64,000 nucleotides of DNA from Segatella oris (GCF_900637655.1 NZ_LR134384.1:124001-188000), one strand, 5' to 3'. Counted from the first letter of the stretch, positions 8,552 through 16,795 are shown. Numbers and translations are program-made. Notes: a model not told the origin generated them from the sequence alone.

Positions 8552-9019
8552 TTAAACTTGTCTGATGCCTATCGAGCGCAGCCAAGTTGGAACATCGAAA
8601 CTCGGGCACGCCTTGCCGGGGTTCAGCTCATGATGTCCAACGATGCGAATCTGCGGGAACCGCGCGTGGAAGTCCTCCACATAGCGTTTCAACGCTTCGC
8701 GCTGCGCCTCGGTGCGCGTATCCTTCGGCTTCCCTGCTTTGTCGCAGCCACCCACATACACAATATGTCGGCTCACGCTGTTATAGCCTGCAGCACCGTT
8801 GGTCACCTCCCATGGATCAACATTAGCGTCCTCGTTGTTATTAACGAGTCGTTCCACGCGTCCGTCCAAGTGCACCATGTCTGTATAGCCTACCTGTTTC
8901 CAACCACGGCCTGCAGGAGGGGGCGCAGTGTGCCAGCGGCGTATTTCGTCCGCGCTCACCTCACGCCCCTCCGGGGTGGCCGTGCAGTGGATAACGAGAT
9001 ATTGTATTGACTTGCTCAT
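8552..9019 (-). CDS. N-acetylmuramoyl-L-alanine amidase (endolysin)
   Basis: A protein of 155 residues of the T7-lysozyme-like amidase_2 family, which cuts the bond between MurNAc and L-alanine in peptidoglycan to release progeny. Visible zinc-site features are the first His in YLVIHCTAT near the N-terminus, and GHHELNPGKACPSFDV near residues 127-142, which supplies further His and Cys ligands. Length is usual for a single-domain phage amidase without a cell-wall-binding module. There is no signal peptide, so release to the periplasm would need a holin. It begins the lysis cassette followed by the holin-like and spanin-like genes. Confidence 0.9.
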   Translation of the reverse strand: MSKSIQYLVIHCTATPEGREVSADEIRRWHTAPPPAGRGWKQVGYTDMVHLDGRVERLVNNNEDANVDPWEVTNGAAGYNSVSRHIVYVGGCDKAGKPKDTRTEAQREALKRYVEDFHARFPQIRIVGHHELNPGKACPSFDVPTWLRSIGIRQV

Positions 9020-9032
9020 TCAATTCTTACGA

Positions 9033-10100
9033 TTAAGAAGCCTTGTATCCGCTCATCATCACTACGCCGGCATCAGCCAGCTTTGGCATGCAGAGGAAGT
9101 AGTGGCGGAAGTTGATCTTGTTGCGCTGATACTCAGGGTCGGTTGCTGCCTCGCTGTAGTACATCTTCGTCGAACCTGTCGCCTTGAAGACGCGCGGTGT
9201 GTAGAATGCGAACGAGCAGTTAAACTCGCCGGCCCCGGCAGCCACGCCCAAGTTCTTCTTCTTTCCTGCCTGCGTGTAGAGCGGTGTATTGGCATACTCA
9301 TAGACATCGAAGCCGAAGAGCTTACCCACCTTACCTGTAGCGCGGTCAATATTATACTGCTCGCGGAAGGTCTGACTGACAAGTAATAGGTCATTCACGT
9401 GGTCAGAACAAAGTACTAAACGTCGGTTCTCTGCCGGCACGTGTAACTTATCCATCGCGGCTTTCAGTGCCACCAAGTCGGCCATCGTCAGCCGAAGGCG
9501 ACCCGTTTCAGCATCGCGTTCGCCCGTGGTTTTTAGCACGGGAGTCTTAGCGGTGTTCTCCTGTGCACAGAGGGCATGAGCGGCTTTTGTAAACTTAGAA
9601 TCGTTGATGGAATTGCCATGCGATTCCTTCACGCGAGCCATCTTATCATAGCTGGCCGCATAGAGCTCATCGTCGGTAATAGGTGTCACCTTGGTTTGGA
9701 ACTTATCCAACTTCACAGCAATATCTTTGTCATTCAAGGCCTGCGAAGGTATCGGATAGGTCGTGTTGTTGATCAGGACATCAGGGTCTACGCCAACCTC
9801 TACAAGGTGTATCACGTCATTTTTGACGATTGTACTCTGATCAGGTACACCGTCAAGCCATGACCCTTCCAGCCCACCGCGCAGCGATTTTACCAACTCA
9901 CCTGTCCATACTTCCGTAAAGACACCTGCACGCAGGGTATCCTTGGGCAGACATGCACCTATGGCAATGGCAATCACATTCAATGCCACCGCACCAATCC
10001 AAGGCGCAACGCCTACAGCTAAGGCTATCAAACTTCCGACAATCGCATTGACCAGCAATGCAATCATCAATTTCATAACTAATCTCTTCATGTTACTCAT
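9033..10100 (-). CDS. Major capsid protein with hydrophobic N-terminus
   Basis: The protein has 355 residues and follows the protease/scaffold gene by 40 bp, the usual position of the major head protein. The body (from about residue 55, AGVFTEVWTGELVKSL) looks like a HK97-fold major capsid protein of Bacteroidota Mu-like phages. The conspicuous feature is residues 4-52: two hydrophobic segments (LVMKLMIALLVNAIVG and VALNVIAIAIGACL), unusual for a soluble capsid subunit. No good internal start avoids them, since the next Met is near residue 150. They may be removed by the prohead protease or serve as a membrane-linked assembly segment. Both ideas are inference. Confidence 0.7.
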   Translation of the reverse strand: MSNMKRLVMKLMIALLVNAIVGSLIALAVGVAPWIGAVALNVIAIAIGACLPKDTLRAGVFTEVWTGELVKSLRGGLEGSWLDGVPDQSTIVKNDVIHLVEVGVDPDVLINNTTYPIPSQALNDKDIAVKLDKFQTKVTPITDDELYAASYDKMARVKESHGNSINDSKFTKAAHALCAQENTAKTPVLKTTGERDAETGRLRLTMADLVALKAAMDKLHVPAENRRLVLCSDHVNDLLLVSQTFREQYNIDRATGKVGKLFGFDVYEYANTPLYTQAGKKKNLGVAAGAGEFNCSFAFYTPRVFKATGSTKMYYSEAATDPEYQRNKINFRHYFLCMPKLADAGVVMMSGYKAS

Positions 10101-10140
10101 TTTTTTACTTTTACTTTCTTACTTTTATTTCTTTGCCTTT

Positions 10141-11085
10141 TCAAAGTTCGCATTTCATGCCGTACTCTGCTTCGTAGAGCTTCTTGTACTCATCCACGTT
10201 CTCGGCACGCAGCTTCACAAGTTCGTCAGCCGGTACTTCACTGAGTTTCGTGTAGGTCTTTTCACTATCTGATACAGGGGCACTTCCATGATGCCCAAGC
10301 ATTGAAGACAGCTTCACCTGTGGCTTCATAGCCTGCAAGGTGTTTTCCAACTCCTCGGCACCGATCTTCTTGCCCAGCTCCACAAACTGCTCCTTATGCT
10401 GCGCGTCAAGACGCTTTTCAGCGATAGCAGTGTCAACCAACTGCGCAATACGCGCGTCGGTCAGCTTCTGTGCCTCCGCCTTTAAGGTGTCGTTTTCCTG
10501 CTGCACGGCCGTCAGCTGTGCCAGCTTCTCGTTAATCTCTTTCTCCGTTGCCGTCTCCGGCAGCCCCAACTGCAGGGCAATGACTTTCTGTTCCATGTCT
10601 TCTTGATTTTGATTGTTATTTTGATTGATAAGGGGGAGCCCGCAGGTTCCGTCCTTACTTAAAGTTATCCGCTTCCCGTCTTTTTCCAGTACGATTGCAT
10701 CGTCATTGGCACCCACATCGGCCACGCTCACCTCAAAGAGGCGACTCTTCGTGATTGTCGGGCGGGTCTGTCCTGGTACCAGTAAGGCAGGGTCTTCGCT
10801 GGTCTCAATAATCTCAAGCCCTGCACTGACCATCCTGAGGCTGCCGAATTCAAACTGCTTCTGACAGCGCTCACTCTGTTCTGAAGCGCAGTCGAACATC
10901 AGTTCTCCCGTTATCTCATCATTCTCCACCTTCGGGTCTTTCACGTAGCCCACCACATTGCCGCGCTCATGCATATATAAAAGTACGGGGTTTCGCTTGT
11001 ACTGTTCCACATCAATGCCTGCTGTCAGTACGCGAAAGCCGTAGCAGTTCAGGCTTTCATTTGAAATTCTTACTCTTTTTCCCAT
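10141..11085 (-). CDS. Prohead protease with C-terminal scaffold region
   Basis: A protein of 314 residues. The N-terminal part (to about 145) resembles phage prohead proteases: LLYMHERGNVVGYV, LRMVSAGLEI and RLFEVSVADVGAND are typical blocks. After a Gln/Asn linker near residue 155, the C-terminal half is a charged, coiled-coil scaffold (TEKEINEKLAQL, ENDTLKAEAQKL). Met164 (codon at 10594-10596) begins precisely at the scaffold half and could be an internal start making scaffold alone, as Mu gpI/gpZ and lambda C/Nu3 do. The gene is divergent from the terminase gene across a dyad-rich control region and is followed by the capsid gene. Confidence 0.75.
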   Translation of the reverse strand: MGKRVRISNESLNCYGFRVLTAGIDVEQYKRNPVLLYMHERGNVVGYVKDPKVENDEITGELMFDCASEQSERCQKQFEFGSLRMVSAGLEIIETSEDPALLVPGQTRPTITKSRLFEVSVADVGANDDAIVLEKDGKRITLSKDGTCGLPLINQNNNQNQEDMEQKVIALQLGLPETATEKEINEKLAQLTAVQQENDTLKAEAQKLTDARIAQLVDTAIAEKRLDAQHKEQFVELGKKIGAEELENTLQAMKPQVKLSSMLGHHGSAPVSDSEKTYTKLSEVPADELVKLRAENVDEYKKLYEAEYGMKCEL

Positions 11086-11146
11086 TGCTTTGTAAAATTT
11101 GATGATGCAATATTAGCGTATAAATCTTTTGCCGCAAAATAATGGG

Positions 11147-11179
11147 GAACGCAGTTCAGTATATACTGAACGCAGTTCA
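11147..11179. promoter_or_regulatory. Triple dyad in the divergent late control region
   Basis: GAACGCAGTTCA occurs at 11147-11158 and again at 11168-11179, exactly 21 bp (two helical turns) apart. Each contains the dyad GAAC-gca-GTTC. Between them, GTTCAGTATATACTGAAC at 11154-11171 is a perfect 18-bp palindrome sharing half-sites with both. The region separates the divergent protease/capsid and terminase transcription units. It is a strong candidate binding array for a late-gene activator or repressor. The regulator is not identified; the HTH protein at 17741-17989 is one candidate. Confidence 0.6.
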
Positions 11180-11247
11180 CACTTTCTTTTAAGTGTCAAT
11201 ATTTTAGACCAATTTTGCAGGCATAATTCAAACATTATCATAACGAA

Positions 11248-11718
11248 ATGACAAAAGAAACTGAAAAGAAAAAATCGCTCGCCCGGTCACTCTACCTCGC
11301 GGGAATGGAGCAGAATGAGATTGCCGAAAAGGTAGAAGTCTCGCGTATAACCATCTCAAGATGGGTGAATAACGAGGGGTGGAAAGAAGCCCGCGCTGCA
11401 AAGAATATCTCGCGTCCTGAATTAGTGAACAAACTCCTGCTCACCATTGATGGAATGATAGAGAATGTGAATAAATCGAATGATCCTACACTTGTCGGTT
11501 CATTAGCTGACAAGCTGTCCAAGCTCTCATCAACAATTGAGAAACTTGATAAGAAAGCAAATGTCATCGACGCTATAGAGGTGTTCATGGCTTTCAACCG
11601 GTGGATACAGGACCAAGCCTCCTACGACCCGGAGATTACCCCCGAACTCATCAAGGCGATTAACAAGTATCAGAATAAGTTCCTCATGGAGCGTATGCAG
11701 AACCCGTCTACATTATAA
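11248..11718 (+). CDS. Terminase small subunit-like HTH protein (DUF1804-like)
   Basis: A protein of 156 residues beginning MTKETEKKKSLARSLYLAG. Residues 10-50 form a helix-turn-helix (NEIAEKVEVSRITISRWV) followed by NNEGWKEARA, the pattern of DUF1804-type proteins that precede the large terminase in Mu-like phages. The C-terminal half is helical and may oligomerise. A 12-bp gap separates it from the terminase large subunit gene. The probable role is recognition of phage DNA for packaging. A purely regulatory role is less likely given the position. First gene of the inverted packaging block. Confidence 0.75.
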   Translation: MTKETEKKKSLARSLYLAGMEQNEIAEKVEVSRITISRWVNNEGWKEARAAKNISRPELVNKLLLTIDGMIENVNKSNDPTLVGSLADKLSKLSSTIEKLDKKANVIDAIEVFMAFNRWIQDQASYDPEITPELIKAINKYQNKFLMERMQNPSTL

Positions 11719-11730
11719 TACACAACAAGT

Positions 11731-13293
11731 ATGGCTACGATTACAGAACTCAAACAGATGCAGCTGGAGTGGCAGGAACACTGCCGGCAGATACAGAGCA
11801 TCACAGACACGAAGAGTCTCGTCCGCGAGACGGCCGTTGAGAAAGAGCGGCGTATCCGCAGACTGCAAAAGGACTATGCCGCCTTTTGCGAGTATTATTT
11901 CCCGCATTTCCTGCAACAGCGTGACAAAGTCACTGGTGAAGTCGTGCGCATCGTACACAATGCACCCTTTCACAATGCTGCTGCACTGAAGGTGAAGAAC
12001 ACGCCTAATTTAAAAGCGGTGTTTAAGTGGCCCAGAGGACACGCTAAGTCCACACATATGGACATTTTTACACCGTTGTGGCTGATGTTCCAGCCTAAAC
12101 GCCTGATTGACTTCATGGTCGTTGTCGGCAAGTCCGAGGACAGCGCAAACCGCTTGTTAGGAGATATTCAGGCTGAACTCGGCTATAACAAGCGCATCAT
12201 CGCCGATTTTGGAAAACAGATGTCTATGGGTGACTGGACAGAAGGGGAGTTCACGACTAAGGACGGAGTGCATTTCCTGGCGTGTGGACGCGGACAGTCA
12301 CCGCGTGGTTTGAGAAAGCGTGAGTCACGACCCGACTACATCGTCATCGACGACCTCGATGATGATGAGCTTTGCCGTAACCCTCGTCGCGTGCGCGAAA
12401 TGACAGATTGGGTGAAGGAAGCGCTTTTTGGTGCACTTGATGTGGGCCGAGGTCGATTCATTATGGTGGGCAACCTTATCTCAAAAACCTCGGTACTGGC
12501 TGACATCTGCAAGACTAAAGGCGTACATGTGTCAGAAGTGAAGGCCGTCGACAGCGAGGGCAACCCTACATGGCGCGAAAAATGGACGAAAGAGGAAGCA
12601 CGGACTTATGCCGAATTCGTAGGCTACCGCGCATGGGAAAAGGAAATGATGCACAACCCCATCATCGAAGGTACGGTCTTCAAGCAGGAATGGATAAAAT
12701 ATGCCAAGCGCCCTGCATGGCGCGACTTTGACGAACTCGTGCTCTACATAGACCCGTCGTGGAAATCGAAGAAAACAAACGACACCAAGGCGGCAAAACT
12801 GTGGGGTAAGTATAAGTCACAGCTGTGGCACCTGCGGGCCTTTGTCAGGAAGGCATCCGTGGCAGAACTTGTCCGGTGGTGCTATGACCTCTACGAGTGG
12901 AGTCTTGAAAAGAATATCTCTATCCGCTTCATGATGGAGGCCAGCTTCATGCAGGACATCATCCTCGACGATTTCACGATAGAGGGCACCCAGCGCGGCT
13001 ATCAGCTACCCATCACGGGAGATAAGCGCAAGAAGCCGGACAAATTCCAGCGCGTGGAAGCTATCAGCCCGCTATGGGAGCGTGGTTTTGTCTATTATGA
13101 CATTTCGCAAAAGGATGACCCGGACATGCAGGCGGGCATTGCGCAGACGCTGGCATTCGAAAAGGGCATGAGCGGCAACGATGATGCCCCCGACGCAGAC
13201 GAAGGTGCAATATGGCAGTTGCAGCGCACTGCGCGGCAGGAAAGTTTTCAACCACAATTCAGTAAAAGAAGAACATCAAAAAACAGTTGGTAA
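11731..13293 (+). CDS. Terminase large subunit (Mu gp28-like)
   Basis: A protein of 520 residues. The ATPase domain has a Walker A-type block WPRGHAKST (residues 100-108) and a Walker B block YIVIDDLDD (around 203-211). The C-terminal nuclease part shows LVLYIDPSW (around residue 340) and acidic residues DAPDADEG near 485, consistent with a RNase H-like metal site. This motor packages DNA into proheads; in Mu-like phages it cuts by headful packaging from integrated copies. It follows the small subunit gene and precedes a small gene and the gp36/portal genes. The last 20 residues are basic and Gln-rich. Family assignment is secure. Confidence 0.92.
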   Translation: MATITELKQMQLEWQEHCRQIQSITDTKSLVRETAVEKERRIRRLQKDYAAFCEYYFPHFLQQRDKVTGEVVRIVHNAPFHNAAALKVKNTPNLKAVFKWPRGHAKSTHMDIFTPLWLMFQPKRLIDFMVVVGKSEDSANRLLGDIQAELGYNKRIIADFGKQMSMGDWTEGEFTTKDGVHFLACGRGQSPRGLRKRESRPDYIVIDDLDDDELCRNPRRVREMTDWVKEALFGALDVGRGRFIMVGNLISKTSVLADICKTKGVHVSEVKAVDSEGNPTWREKWTKEEARTYAEFVGYRAWEKEMMHNPIIEGTVFKQEWIKYAKRPAWRDFDELVLYIDPSWKSKKTNDTKAAKLWGKYKSQLWHLRAFVRKASVAELVRWCYDLYEWSLEKNISIRFMMEASFMQDIILDDFTIEGTQRGYQLPITGDKRKKPDKFQRVEAISPLWERGFVYYDISQKDDPDMQAGIAQTLAFEKGMSGNDDAPDADEGAIWQLQRTARQESFQPQFSKRRTSKNSW

Positions 13294-13294
13294 G

Positions 13295-13525
13295 ATGAAA
13301 AAATTAATCAAAGACATCATTTTCGCTTGGAAGTTCAAGCGTGCGGTCAGGAAAGCGGACTATCTGCGTCACATTACGCACCGCAAGTATATGGTCATCG
13401 TGATCAAGGGAAGACTTGAAGTCATTTCCAAACAGGATATCAAAAAGTTCGTCGCAGGTGGAGTATTCAGAAAAGGAATGACCGCCGCCGACATCGAACG
13501 CAAATCATTATATATAACATTGTAG
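13295..13525 (+). CDS. Small basic phage protein of the packaging block
   Basis: A 76-residue protein starting MKKLIKDIIFAWKFKRAV just after the terminase stop (1-bp gap). A longer upstream frame would overlap the terminase and is not needed. It is Lys/Arg-rich, with a central strand-like KYMVIVIKGRLEVI and a C-terminal helix (MTAADIERKSLYI). I do not recognise a family. Tight packing between the terminase and gp36-like genes supports that it is real. It may be a head-associated or DNA-binding accessory, but no function can be assigned. Confidence 0.65.
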   Translation: MKKLIKDIIFAWKFKRAVRKADYLRHITHRKYMVIVIKGRLEVISKQDIKKFVAGGVFRKGMTAADIERKSLYITL

Positions 13526-13528
13526 CTT

Positions 13529-13951
13529 ATGTTTGTAACAGATGAAGACTATCGGGTAGTAATCGGCGAAGCCGCTTTAAAAGTTGTTTCGCAGACCTCA
13601 GCCGATATACGGGCAGGTGCCGAGCGCGAGGCCATGGAGGAGATAGCAGGCTATCTGCGCCCTGTATACGACACCGAGGCTGCATTCAAAGCCGAAGGTG
13701 ATAACCGCAACCGGCTCATCGTGATGTATGCCTGCGACATCGCCCTGTATCACATGACGGCTGCCATGCCTCAGAAGATGGGCAGTGAGATACGCAAAGA
13801 ACGCTATGAGCGGGCGATTAAATGGCTTGAGGGTGTACAGGCTGGAAAGATTATTCCCGCGCTTCCCGTGGCCACGGATGCCGCCACGGGCGAGCCCTCC
13901 GGGACGGGCGTAGTGTGGCACTCACAAAAGCCCCTCAGACACAACTGGTAA
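13529..13951 (+). CDS. Mu gp36-like protein (DUF1320)
   Basis: A protein of 140 residues starting MFVTDEDYRVVIGEAAL. The N-terminal part, the block AEREAMEEIAGYLRPVYDTEAAF and the middle YACDIALYHMTAAMP match the DUF1320/gp36 pattern of Mu-like phages, thought to be a head-completion or connector-type protein. It sits between the terminase and portal genes, whereas in Mu gp36 follows the capsid. The C-terminal 25 residues are Gly/Ala/Pro-rich and poorly conserved-looking. No TM segment or signal. Confidence 0.75.
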   Translation: MFVTDEDYRVVIGEAALKVVSQTSADIRAGAEREAMEEIAGYLRPVYDTEAAFKAEGDNRNRLIVMYACDIALYHMTAAMPQKMGSEIRKERYERAIKWLEGVQAGKIIPALPVATDAATGEPSGTGVVWHSQKPLRHNW

Positions 13952-13972
13952 TAACCCATTAAAGTAATTTCT

Positions 13973-15292
13973 ATGAATATCAGAAATATTTTTTCCTCGC
14001 TTCGTGGCCGTGACAACGACCGCATACTCCGCACCCCTTACGGCACCTTCAACCTTGCCAAGGACGATGAAAAGGCGCGCGTGAAGCACGTCATCATGCA
14101 GCTGCAGCAGACCACCGACGCCCTCACACGCAAGGATATCGCCGATTGGCGCCGTGCATGGCAGGCAGCTATCAATATTGACAACCCCAACCGCAGTCCG
14201 CTCTACGACATCTACCGCGACACCGATGCCGACGGACATCTTTCAGGGTGTATCCGGCAGCGCGAGGGTTTTGTCATGGCAAAGTCGTTCAAGATTGTAG
14301 ATGACAAAGGAGAGGACAAACCTGAACTGCTTGACTACTTCGACCACGCGTGGTTCAAGGATTTTTGTCAATATGTACTTGATTCTCGCTATTGGGGGCA
14401 TTCGCTCATTGAGCTGGGCGATATCATCGGTGCGGGAACGGCTGCCATGACTTATGATTGCGTGAGGCTCATTCCCCGCAAGCACGTCATTCCCGAATAC
14501 GGGCGCGTCATCATGCAGCTCGGACAGGACTGGCGTGCAGGCATAGACTACCATTCACCGGCTGTGGCCCCTTCACTCATTGAGGCGGGCAAGCCTTACG
14601 ACCTCGGACTGCTCCTGAAAGCTACGCTGCACACGATACCGAAGAAAAACATGCTCGCGTTCTGGGATACGTTCGGGGAAATTTTCGGCATGCCCATGCG
14701 CATCGCAAAGACCTCTTCGCGCGACAAGAAGGAGATTGACAGACTCCACAGGATGCTCATTGATGCGGGTGCGTCACAGACGGCAGTGATGCCGCTTGAT
14801 ACTGAACTTGAGTTCGTCGAGTCCACGAAGGCCGATGCCTATCATGTGTATAACGAGCGCGTCAGCAGGGCCAACTCCGAAATTTCGAAGCTCATCATCG
14901 GGCAGACAATGACCATTGAGGACGGCTCGTCACTCTCGCAAAGTCAGACCCACCTGCAAGTGTTGCAGAACCTCGTCGAGGGCGATGCCGACATGCTGCG
15001 TGACGTCATCAACAACCAGCTGCTGCCGCGCATGGTGGCACATAAGTTCCCACTTGCGGGGTGCCGCTTTGACTGGAACGACGCCATTGACTACACGCCC
15101 GAGCAGCAGGTGGCCTATGAGTCGATGATTGCCGACCGCTATGATGTCGACCCGGCATATTTCGCCGAGAAATATGCCATGCCCGTGGGGGAAAGAAGGA
15201 ACCCCACCCCGACCCTCCCCCAAGGGGAGGGAGAAGAAACGGGCGGTAAAAAGAAAATGTCGTGGGGTGGGGCTGTCCATTTTTTCGACTGA
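13973..15292 (+). CDS. Portal protein (Mu gp29-like, DUF935)
   Basis: A protein of 439 residues with the DUF935 pattern: the N-terminal RDTDADGHLSGCIRQREG, the middle NMLAFWDTFGEIFGMPMRIAK, and IIGQTMTIEDGSSLSQSQTH around residues 305-325. It forms the dodecameric vertex through which DNA passes and to which terminase and tail attach. The last 30 residues are odd. After VGERR the sequence becomes NPTPTLPQGEGEE, encoded by a GC-rich palindromic repeat, then ends GGAVHFFD. The insert probably extended or replaced the natural C-terminus. The downstream MuF gene overlaps this end by 31 bp. Confidence 0.88.
   Translation: MNIRNIFSSLRGRDNDRILRTPYGTFNLAKDDEKARVKHVIMQLQQTTDALTRKDIADWRRAWQAAINIDNPNRSPLYDIYRDTDADGHLSGCIRQREGFVMAKSFKIVDDKGEDKPELLDYFDHAWFKDFCQYVLDSRYWGHSLIELGDIIGAGTAAMTYDCVRLIPRKHVIPEYGRVIMQLGQDWRAGIDYHSPAVAPSLIEAGKPYDLGLLLKATLHTIPKKNMLAFWDTFGEIFGMPMRIAKTSSRDKKEIDRLHRMLIDAGASQTAVMPLDTELEFVESTKADAYHVYNERVSRANSEISKLIIGQTMTIEDGSSLSQSQTHLQVLQNLVEGDADMLRDVINNQLLPRMVAHKFPLAGCRFDWNDAIDYTPEQQVAYESMIADRYDVDPAYFAEKYAMPVGERRNPTPTLPQGEGEETGGKKKMSWGGAVHFFD
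15201..15240 (+). repeat. Palindromic repeat inside the portal gene
   Basis: CCCTCCCC at 15213-15220 and GGGGAGGG at 15224-15231 form a perfect 8-bp stem with loop CAA, preceded by a C-rich ACCCCACCCC stretch. The frame encodes PTPTLPQGEGEE. Composition differs sharply from flanking coding sequence. The same type of palindrome lies inside the helicase gene at 62597-62616. Confidence 0.7.
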
Positions 15293-16608
15293 GCCCCACT
15301 GACTATGTGGGGCTGCACAGCCGTTACAAGGAGATATTAAACGATGAGCATGCCGTCGCCTGCCTTGCCGGGAACATCGATGAAAAACAGCAAGAGCGAC
15401 TCCGCGCAGCGTTCAAGTCGATGATGAAAGGCCTTTTTAAGCAGAAGGGCGCATCACTCGATATAAACATCATCGCGTCAAAAGAGGCGCAGACTTTTGT
15501 TGAAACGCATGCCGACGTGTTGAATAGTGCTTTTGAGCAGACGAAGATGTCTTCCACCATGCGCGACAGCTTGGAGCATTCCACCTATATCTTCTCCGGA
15601 CTCAAAACTTTTCACGAACTCAATGAGGCCTTTCCTTCCTTGGTCGATGAGCAGGGTAATAAAAAGCCGTTTGAACGCTTTTTGAATGACGTTCAAAAGG
15701 TGGACAAAACCTATAATGAACATTACCTGCGCGCAGAATACAACTTTACCCACGCCGCAGCAGATATGGCGGCCAAGTGGGAGGAGTTTGCCGAGGACGG
15801 TGACCGTTACAACCTGCAGTATCGAACTGTCGGTGATGATCATGTGCGCCCCGAGCACGCTGCCTTAAACGGCACGACGCTACCTTTCAGCGATGCATTT
15901 TGGGACAGCTACTATCCGCCGAACGGTTGGAACTGCCGTTGCACGGTGGTGCAGGTGCGCAAGACGAAATATCCCGAAACACCGCGCGAGGAAGCCTACA
16001 GGCGTGGAGCCGAGGCCTTGGTTAATGACACGCGCGGCATATTCCGCTTCAATCCAGGCAAGCAGGGCAAGGCCATGCCCGACTATAACCCCTACAGCAT
16101 ACGCCGTTGCAACGACTGCGACCTTGCCAAGGGGAAGACAAACCTTGCCTTTGTGCCCGAGAATGAACTTTGTGCTGCGTGCAGATTAGTAAGACAATGC
16201 TTTGGGGATAAGTCCAAGTCCGATCGAGCCATTGAACGCATACATTACTTGCATGAAATGGAACCGCTGCTTAAGGTGAAGCATGAAAAGCCGATAGAAG
16301 GTGGAACGATCAAGGTAGGTTTCTCTACCTACGGCAACAAACACATCTTCTCCGACACATTCGGCAGGTCAAAGGTACTGGAGAAAGAGGACTTAAAAGA
16401 TTTAGGGAAGATTCTTGCAAACAGTACCTTTGTTGATACATCTGCACTGACACACCCACGCAAGGATAATATTCAGCAGTTCTATTATTACGAGGCAGAA
16501 TTACATGGGAAAAAAGTCAGACTGAATGTGGCGAAAGAAGTAAGAATAAGAAAAAATGGGCACATAGTTACCGATTACTATCTCTATTCTGTAAATGATA
16601 TAAAATAA
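15262..16608 (+). CDS. MuF minor head protein with C-terminal nuclease-like toxin domain
   Basis: A protein of 448 residues if translated from the GTG at 15262; the true start is uncertain because the gene overlaps the repeat-bearing portal end. The MuF head-morphogenesis domain is clear around residues 160-240 (YRTVGDDHVRPEHAALNGT, then YPPNGWNCRCTVVQV). A Cys cluster follows (RRCNDCDLAKG, LCAACRLVRQC), resembling a zinc-binding linker. The C-terminal 110 residues (KVGFSTYGNKHIFSDTF ... THPRKDNIQQFYYYEAEL ... YYLYSVND) resemble BECR-fold RNase-type toxin domains fused to MuF proteins in many phages. Such proteins can be delivered with DNA. No immunity gene follows before the terminator. Confidence 0.75.
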   Translation: MGWGCPFFRLSPTDYVGLHSRYKEILNDEHAVACLAGNIDEKQQERLRAAFKSMMKGLFKQKGASLDINIIASKEAQTFVETHADVLNSAFEQTKMSSTMRDSLEHSTYIFSGLKTFHELNEAFPSLVDEQGNKKPFERFLNDVQKVDKTYNEHYLRAEYNFTHAAADMAAKWEEFAEDGDRYNLQYRTVGDDHVRPEHAALNGTTLPFSDAFWDSYYPPNGWNCRCTVVQVRKTKYPETPREEAYRRGAEALVNDTRGIFRFNPGKQGKAMPDYNPYSIRRCNDCDLAKGKTNLAFVPENELCAACRLVRQCFGDKSKSDRAIERIHYLHEMEPLLKVKHEKPIEGGTIKVGFSTYGNKHIFSDTFGRSKVLEKEDLKDLGKILANSTFVDTSALTHPRKDNIQQFYYYEAELHGKKVRLNVAKEVRIRKNGHIVTDYYLYSVNDIK

Positions 16609-16610
16609 AT

Positions 16611-16669
16611 AAAGCACCGAGGGCGGCGGTTAGGACTCAAATGCCAGGGTGCCATTCCTTCAGTGCTTT
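16611..16669 (+). terminator. Imperfect long hairpin after the MuF gene
   Basis: AAAGCAC at 16611-16617 pairs with GTGCTTT at 16663-16669 around a GC-rich 45-nt interior. It begins 2 bp after the MuF stop. It could act as a termination or RNA-stability structure for the plus-strand block. The pairing is short relative to the loop, so this is tentative. Confidence 0.35.
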
Positions 16670-16747
16670 ATCTGCTGCAAATATAATCATTATTTCAATA
16701 CAAACAATAAAACAGATAATATTTTTTCATATTTTATCAAAAAAAAA

Positions 16748-16773
16748 GCCTGTCGGTCTCCATGCCGGCAGGC
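16748..16773. terminator. Two-way intrinsic terminator between convergent phage blocks
   Basis: GCCTGTCGG pairs with CCGGCAGGC across an 8-nt loop, giving a 9-bp stem with one G-U pair. It is flanked by at least nine A on the left and TTTTT on the right, so it can stop transcription from both directions. It lies between the plus-strand packaging block (ends 16608) and the minus-strand gene ending at 16796. The AT-rich stretch 16680-16747 has no gene. Confidence 0.8.
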
Positions 16774-16795
16774 TTTTTCCTGAATGATACGCTGC

